64,000 nucleotides of DNA from Epiperipatus broadwayi (Eukaryota > Onychophora > Udeonychophora > Euonychophora > Peripatidae), in the NCBI GenBank assembly GCA_028023455.1, contig JAQFVV010012395.1, positions 5,082,001 through 5,146,000 of the forward strand. The letters run 5' to 3'. This document shows, piece after piece, positions 59,340-64,000 of the stretch; position 1 is the stretch's first letter; each line of letters opens with the position of its first letter. Position numbers and translations under genes: made by a program. Under the pieces are notes generated by a model, which worked only from the letters and a program-made list of their open reading frames with translations, was not told the DNA's origin and did not search any database.

Positions 59340-59580
59340 CAGGCAAAACTCTCCAGTTTATGCACAAGCCTTCTGGCATCGATTGATTACTCTGGCTGTA
59401 GAAACTAGTCTGGTGATATGGGATGAGTAGGCACTAGATAGGGATTTTATGCACAAACCTTCTGGCATTCATTAATTATTTCTGGTTTGCACTGAGTGGC
59501 ACTACTGTAAGGAGAGTTTTGCGTGTTTTAATATCAGTTATGGTGATCACGTGATATAAAGTTAAGTTAAAATTACTTGA
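59340..59580 (+). repeat. Diverged fragment of the 6389-7399 element family
   Basis: It contains GATGAGTAGGCACTAGATAG, TTTTATGCACAAACCTTCTG and GGAGAGTTTTGC. It keeps GAAACTAGTCTGG (the 3' half of the hammerhead) near 59402, but lacks CTGACGA. Confidence 0.65.
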
Positions 59581-60186
59581 AAAAGTGTGTTACAAATGTA
59601 TCTATAGTGTGAGAGGTTGATGTGACTTCTGGCCTGATGGGATATGACTGAGTTACGGTGAGCACCAAAATAAGAATATAATTTGAAAATATAAATATAA
59701 TGAAATGATCTTGTATCTGATAAATAATACTTTAAATAATTTTATGATTATAATACTTTTCACACCTAGAGATAAATATGGAGATATTTTCTTGTGTGTG
59801 TGTGTGTATATATGTATGTGTATCTTGTGAGAAATGAGGTTTTGATCTGATGTTAAGTTTTGAGCTTCAAAACCAATCCAGCAAGATTGTTCTCATTTTA
59901 GCTTCTCAATATTTAATTACAATATACATATATATTAAACAATTTGCTAGAAAGTAAGGTTGTTGACTCAGAAGTTTTACAGAAATCACTATGTTAAAGC
60001 CCTGTGGTTGTAGTTAGCAGATCCATTTACTATGTTTATGACCTGGGGGTTCAAGTAGATAAACTTTGAAATTTTTTCTGATCACAAACAAGTGTTTAGA
60101 TATTTTTTTCAAAATAGTCATTACCTATCTGACTAGGTATCCAATAATGATCAGTAAATAAGTATTAGTTTGAGAGTAGATGTTCT

Positions 60187-60265
60187 AAATTAATTTAGAT
60201 TGATGAGATGAAAGTAAATGCATTAATTAATTTAGATTGATGAGATGAAAGTAAATGCATTAATT
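60187..60265 (+). repeat. Tandem duplication, about 38 bp x 2
   Basis: ATTAATTTAGATTGATGAGA with its continuation GAAAGTAAATGCATTA is present twice in a row without change, so the duplication is recent. Confidence 0.75.
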
Positions 60266-61154
60266 ATGAAAGTAAAAATTACTATTATTATATCATGTGC
60301 TGATTGTCTATTTACTTTTACTTTAAAATAACTATGACCAACAGTGAAAAGTCATTCATTCATTATTTGTGATAGCTTGCCTTTATTTATCATATTAACC
60401 TAAATGAAAACTATTCTCTCTCTTCTTCAAAATTATACTGTAAAACTATTATTGTGTTATATATATATATATATTAACTTATTTATAAAACCAGATTTTG
60501 CAATCTGCTAATAAACTCATCTGACAGCAGCTGCAGCTCGAGAGATTGTTAATAAAATACTTTGTATAGATTACCAATGAAACACTACCTGTATCTAAAT
60601 GGAAAATGTGAGAGACATTATTCTCTCTAAAATTCATTTTTCAAAAGTATATATTTTCTTTTTGCAGCCCAAGTTTTCTAGTTATTATTGTAGTGTGGAG
60701 AATGAAGTTTAAGTGTAACCCAATTGATGAGGTTAGATAGAAAATTGGCCCTGTGAGTCTGTTCTCATTTTAGCTTTTCAATAGATGGTTGAAATTTATA
60801 ATAACCCATATTTGCTTTTTGAATGATCTTGTTACATATGCCATCATCATTTTAATACATTAACAATTTATATCAATATAATAAAAAGATATTACTAAAA
60901 TCACACTTTTCTTTATTTTGCTGTAATATCCTATAAATACAATTTATCCAAACCACTTCCAACACTTTTTAGCAAAACTCTTTATTTGTACATATATACA
61001 TAGAGCTACATTTTGACTGTCCTGCAGTCTTCTTCAAAGCTATGATATAATGAAGAAAATAAAACTAATTATATAACTATATAATAATACCATAAAAAAT
61101 GTAAAGAATAAAAACAAAAAGCTAAAAACATAAAATATAATATATAGGATATAT

Positions 61155-61640
61155 GAGCACAGACTTTCACACGACCCACCACTCTCCATACTATCTCATA
61201 ACACTGATACACTTGAACACATATATGTTGAAAAGATAAATAATCACTAATATTTCACATGACCCACCACTCTCCATACTATCTCATAACACTGATACAC
61301 TTGAACACATATATGTTGAAAAGATAAATAATCACCAATATATGTATTTCATGCTAAATCAGCAATCATCAGTTGGTCCAGATTACCATCTCTACACATA
61401 TATGCTATAAGTGCTCAGATATATATTAAGATAGCCAATCCTCATACTTTAATGGACAGGCTTCAATCTATTCCACACTCCAACTCTTCAACCATCCATC
61501 CAATTGAAAATCTGATGATGGAATGCTCAAAGGCCACCCTGAGGCCGAGATTCTTGTCACACCCATGTTGACCTAAGGTCAATCTGACCCCTCATGTACA
61601 GGACATAATCAGTATATAATAAGCCTGTTTCAGTTATTAC
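61155..61640 (-). mobile_element. Unit of the 23560-24365 family nested in the family C foldback
   Basis: It carries the tRNA-like tip (ACTTTCACACGACCCACCAC), a family B hammerhead and the downstream block ending near CATGTACAGGAC. A segment of about 90 bp containing CATACTATCTCATAACACTG is tandemly duplicated (about 61160-61250 and 61252-61340). Confidence 0.65.
61334..61377 (-). ncRNA. Hammerhead-ribozyme-like motif, family B, all core bases present
   Basis: On the minus strand: ACCAA, CTGATGA (complement of 61366-61372), stem II TGCT/AGCA around GATTT, GAA, stem III ATACATAT (ATA/TAT with a 2-nt loop), cleavage-site A, TTGGT. Compared with 23658-23701, the stem III and stem II loop bases differ but all pairing is kept. 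Confidence 0.72.
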
Positions 61641-61854
61641 ATAAAATATATTAAAAAACTAATAAAACTGAACTAAATAATCAAACTTAAACTAAAAACA
61701 ACATAAAATTTATTTAATATTAATTGTTTTATTTAAGTTTGATTATTTATTTCAGTTTTATTAGTTTTTTAATATTTTATGTTGTTTTTATTGTTTACAT
61801 TTTTTATGGTATTATTATATAGTTATGTAATTTGTTTTATTTTCTTCATTATAT

Positions 61855-61900
61855 CATAGCTCTGAAGAAGACTGTAGGACAGTCGAAATGTAGGTGTATG
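61855..61900 (+). ncRNA. Hammerhead-ribozyme-like motif, family C
   Basis: CTGAAGA (61862-61868), strong stem II GACTG/CAGTC (61870-61874 with 61880-61884), GAAA (61885-61888), a one-pair stem III (A-TG-T), cleavage-site A61892. Stem I pairs CATA (61855-61858) with TATG (61897-61900) and GCT (61859-61861) with GGT (61893-61895), leaving one bulged G. The extra A before stem II and the tiny stem III are weak points. The inverse copy at 61000-61045 has a broken core. Confidence 0.6.
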
Positions 61901-61965
61901 TATATATGTACAAATAAAGAGTTTTGCTACAAAGTGTTCAAAGTGGTTTGGATAAATTGTATTTA

Positions 61966-64000
61966 TAATAAAAAGATATGTCGCTTAGGTGATCTAACAT
62001 TCAAATATCAAGCATGATTAAGACTACACTAAACCATATCATTATAAAAATATTATTATATCATTTAGTAAAAAGATAGCAATTTAATGTAGATATGAAT
62101 TAAGAGTTTCACCTTTTAAAAGTATTTATAATACATTAAAGATCAGCCTTTCAAGCTATTGTGCATGCGCTTTTTACGAGTGTCAATAATAAATGAATAC
62201 TTTCACTCCCAACACAAGATATAGTATTTAGGAAAGAATAAAATGAATCCACTTATTCTTTCCAACCCAAATGCTTATATATGGGCAAATAATAAGTACT
62301 GGAAATGAAAGCGTGAGGATAGACCACTCACTTTAAATTTCTGTTTAGGATGTCTGAATGGATGACGTCGACGAAATTATCTAGAATTTACTAAACATCA
62401 CTCTCAAATGAAACTTAAACATATGTAAATAAGCATTTATTTTATATATAATAACATATTAAAACATGCAAACATGAAATCTAAGCTTATTATCAATAAC
62501 AATTTACAGTACCTATTAAATAATTAAATGTGTGTTTTATATATGTAATGATCAGATATTTTATGGTAATATCTCCACACTAAACTCTAATATATTTATT
62601 TCTATTGAAACGGAAACCTTCCAATCTCTTTCCGTTTCACTATCAACCTAATGACCTACTCGTCTGAACTAGTTTCGAACCTATTCTAAATGTAAAAATG
62701 TTCTATATTGTACCGGTCGAAACCCACCACCGCCGCAAGTCAAATCGGATTCAAACTCAGCTTAACCAAAACTGAATTCAAACCCAACTCAACAGCTCAG
62801 ATAGCAGAAATCGACGGCACAGTGCTATGCGCCAAGAACTAGTTCAACGGTTGGTGAGGACTAGAGACCCTTGCACTGACACGAATATCTAATAATTAAT
62901 TACTTTGAATACTTTTTAAATCAAATCATATGTATGTTCGGGTTGCCAACACAGACAGCGGGTATTAACATTTAAATAATTATAAAAAGAATGATGAACT
63001 AAGAAACCAAGTATGTTAGAATATTTTTAATAATAATAATAATTTGTTTTGTTCAATAAAATATAGATTGCATTAGTTACCTCTAGTCTTTAAATAATTT
63101 ATAAATATAATAAGAGTGGCGGTCCTTATCATATGCCAACAAGTATTACACAACATGGGATTCTATGTCTATGCCCCCAACGAGAAATATAAAGGCAGAT
63201 AAAGGTATTCATTAAGAACGGAAATGATTGTTCTAATTTTATTATGGTGGAATGTGAGATTTATTTTCACATTCGGAAATCTATTCATGAAGAGCAAAAC
63301 GTATCTTAAGGCATAACTTTAATCTTGATTTGACAACTGATTTAAACTAAATATATTTGGGAATTGGTTCGACTTTAAGTTAAATCACTTCATCACGAAT
63401 TACGAGTACGGAGCGGGTTTTACCGGAACAAAGATGCAATGGTACTGACGAATTACAAGGCAGAGAGTAAAATTGAAAGATGATCGCTAGTCGATGATCG
63501 AAGTCCTATGGCGGCTTGCATTTGGCAAGTCTTACGCCCTTTGACTAATGAATCGGAAAGGAAGTACTGCCTCCCTCGAGAAATTTAAATAAGAAAATAT
63601 GATCACCGACCAGCCTAACGGAGCGGAAGATGGCCCTACGTCAGCAATATTTGATGATGATGACTTGATAGTCATCGTTGAAAAATAAAACCCATGTAGA
63701 ATGCTCTACGTGATGACTTGACCAATTAATTAAAGTCAAACGAGCTTTTATCGAACTATTTTAAAACATTTATAAACTATATTAATTATGCCCTAATATC
63801 GTGCCCTTCCTGAATATTAATATAAAATAACAAAAGTGGAATTAAAATACATTTAACCCTTTATCGACCTTTTTGCAAAACATTTTCAATATATATATAT
63901 GGATAAATAAATCAATATTAGTGAAGCAAGAAATAACATTTTAACATTACGTGAGTATATAAACACTTGTAACTTAGGAGCTGGGGACATAGGTGAAAAA
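61966..64000. other. Right flank, AT-rich with GC-richer patches, unassigned
   Basis: GC-richer patches lie at about 62600-62900 and 63380-63720. The second contains a 29-codon ATG frame (63599-63688, starting MITDQPNGAEDGPTS and rich in Asp) with no known family. On the minus strand, a GTGAGT donor-like site follows a short GC-richer segment near 62330-62375. These could be promoter, UTR exon or old LTR sequence. The missing PEDS1 5' exon may lie here or beyond, but I could not identify it. Confidence 0.35.

Larger units (their letters stand above)
56870..60700. repeat. Large inverted duplication, about 3.8 kb
   Basis: The left arm (about 56870-58480) is an inverse of the right arm (about 59660-60700) over many blocks. 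For example, TGCAGGTCATAAACATAGTA near 57830 matches near 60020-60045, CTCAAAACTTAACATCAGAT near 58017 matches near 59845-59875, and GATACAAGATCATTTCATTA near 58456 matches near 59705. Indels differ between arms. The centre (58480-59660) holds two direct repeats (58680-58850 and 59570-59690), a relic of hammerhead family B (59155-59275) and a fragment of the 6389-7399 family (59340-59580). Confidence 0.65.
60950..61965. mobile_element. Foldback element with hammerhead-like motif at both ends (family C)
   Basis: The left arm (about 60950-61140) is the inverse of the right arm (about 61780-61965): AGCAAAACTCTTTATTTGTA against TACAAATAAAGAGTTTTGCT, and CATTATATCATAGCT blocks. An inner palindrome is at 61660-61760. 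The right tip carries an intact-looking hammerhead core and the left tip a decayed one. Another unit (61155-61640) is inserted between the arms. Confidence 0.65.

Noticed and set aside
63599-63688. 29-codon ATG frame rich in Asp
   Set aside because: Too short to support without homology or transcript evidence; described only in the region entry.
1-64000. CRISPR arrays, bacterial operons, rRNA or true tRNA genes
   Set aside because: None found. The DNA is eukaryotic (spliced exons, retrotransposons), and the tRNA-like segments are degenerate parts of repeats.

Overview
The window is a very AT-rich stretch of animal nuclear DNA. The only host gene I can prove is part of a minus-strand gene for plasmanylethanolamine desaturase (PEDS1, also called TMEM189 or Kua). 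Three exons with good splice sites are visible at 11480-11599, 3094-3185 and 1-214. The gene runs off the left edge, and its first coding exon was not found. The gene shows that this is a metazoan-type genome. The mobile elements (Penelope-like, RTE, Ty3/Gypsy, Tigger/pogo, mariner, hAT) fit an invertebrate, but I cannot name the species.

The rest is intron or intergenic DNA filled with mobile elements, many nested. From left to right: a Penelope-like (PLE) foldback at 6.3-8.8 kb carrying a 1-kb insert; a decayed LINE at 9.4-10.7 kb; a small foldback at 10.9-11.3 kb; a young non-autonomous LTR element at 14823-19999 with 2.2-kb LTRs around a 741-bp non-coding interior; a foldback at 23.6-24.4 kb; an RTE LINE at 24.8-26.9 kb; a second RTE LINE split by a Gypsy element (28419-39431), which is itself split by a Tigger-like transposon (32978-33886); a solo LTR at 43044-47140 holding a 2,000-bp transposon with an 8-bp target duplication and possibly a piggyBac-like insert; an hAT MITE; a second solo LTR at 47995-50126; a head-to-head PLE pair at 50.1-52.2 kb; a second Tigger-like element; mariner remnants; a 3.8-kb inverted duplication at 56.9-60.7 kb; and a foldback at 60.95-61.96 kb with another foldback unit inside it.

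The most interesting signal is recurring hammerhead-ribozyme-like RNA. At least three sequence families show CTGANGA, a stem II hairpin, GAAA, a very short self-complementary stem III and a matching stem I, and most copies lie in the arms of inverted repeats. In three families a tRNA-like pol III box lies near the ribozyme. At 6.8-7.3 kb two hammerheads in the same direction flank one tRNA-like segment and define a 467-nt unit, as in a retrozyme or PLE pseudo-LTR. A second signal is a 5-bp-stem, 10-nt-loop hairpin in the non-autonomous LTR family. Its loop is conserved while its stem changes in a compensatory way at four distinct sites.

All calls come from reading the sequence by eye. Boundaries marked approximate may be off by tens of bases.
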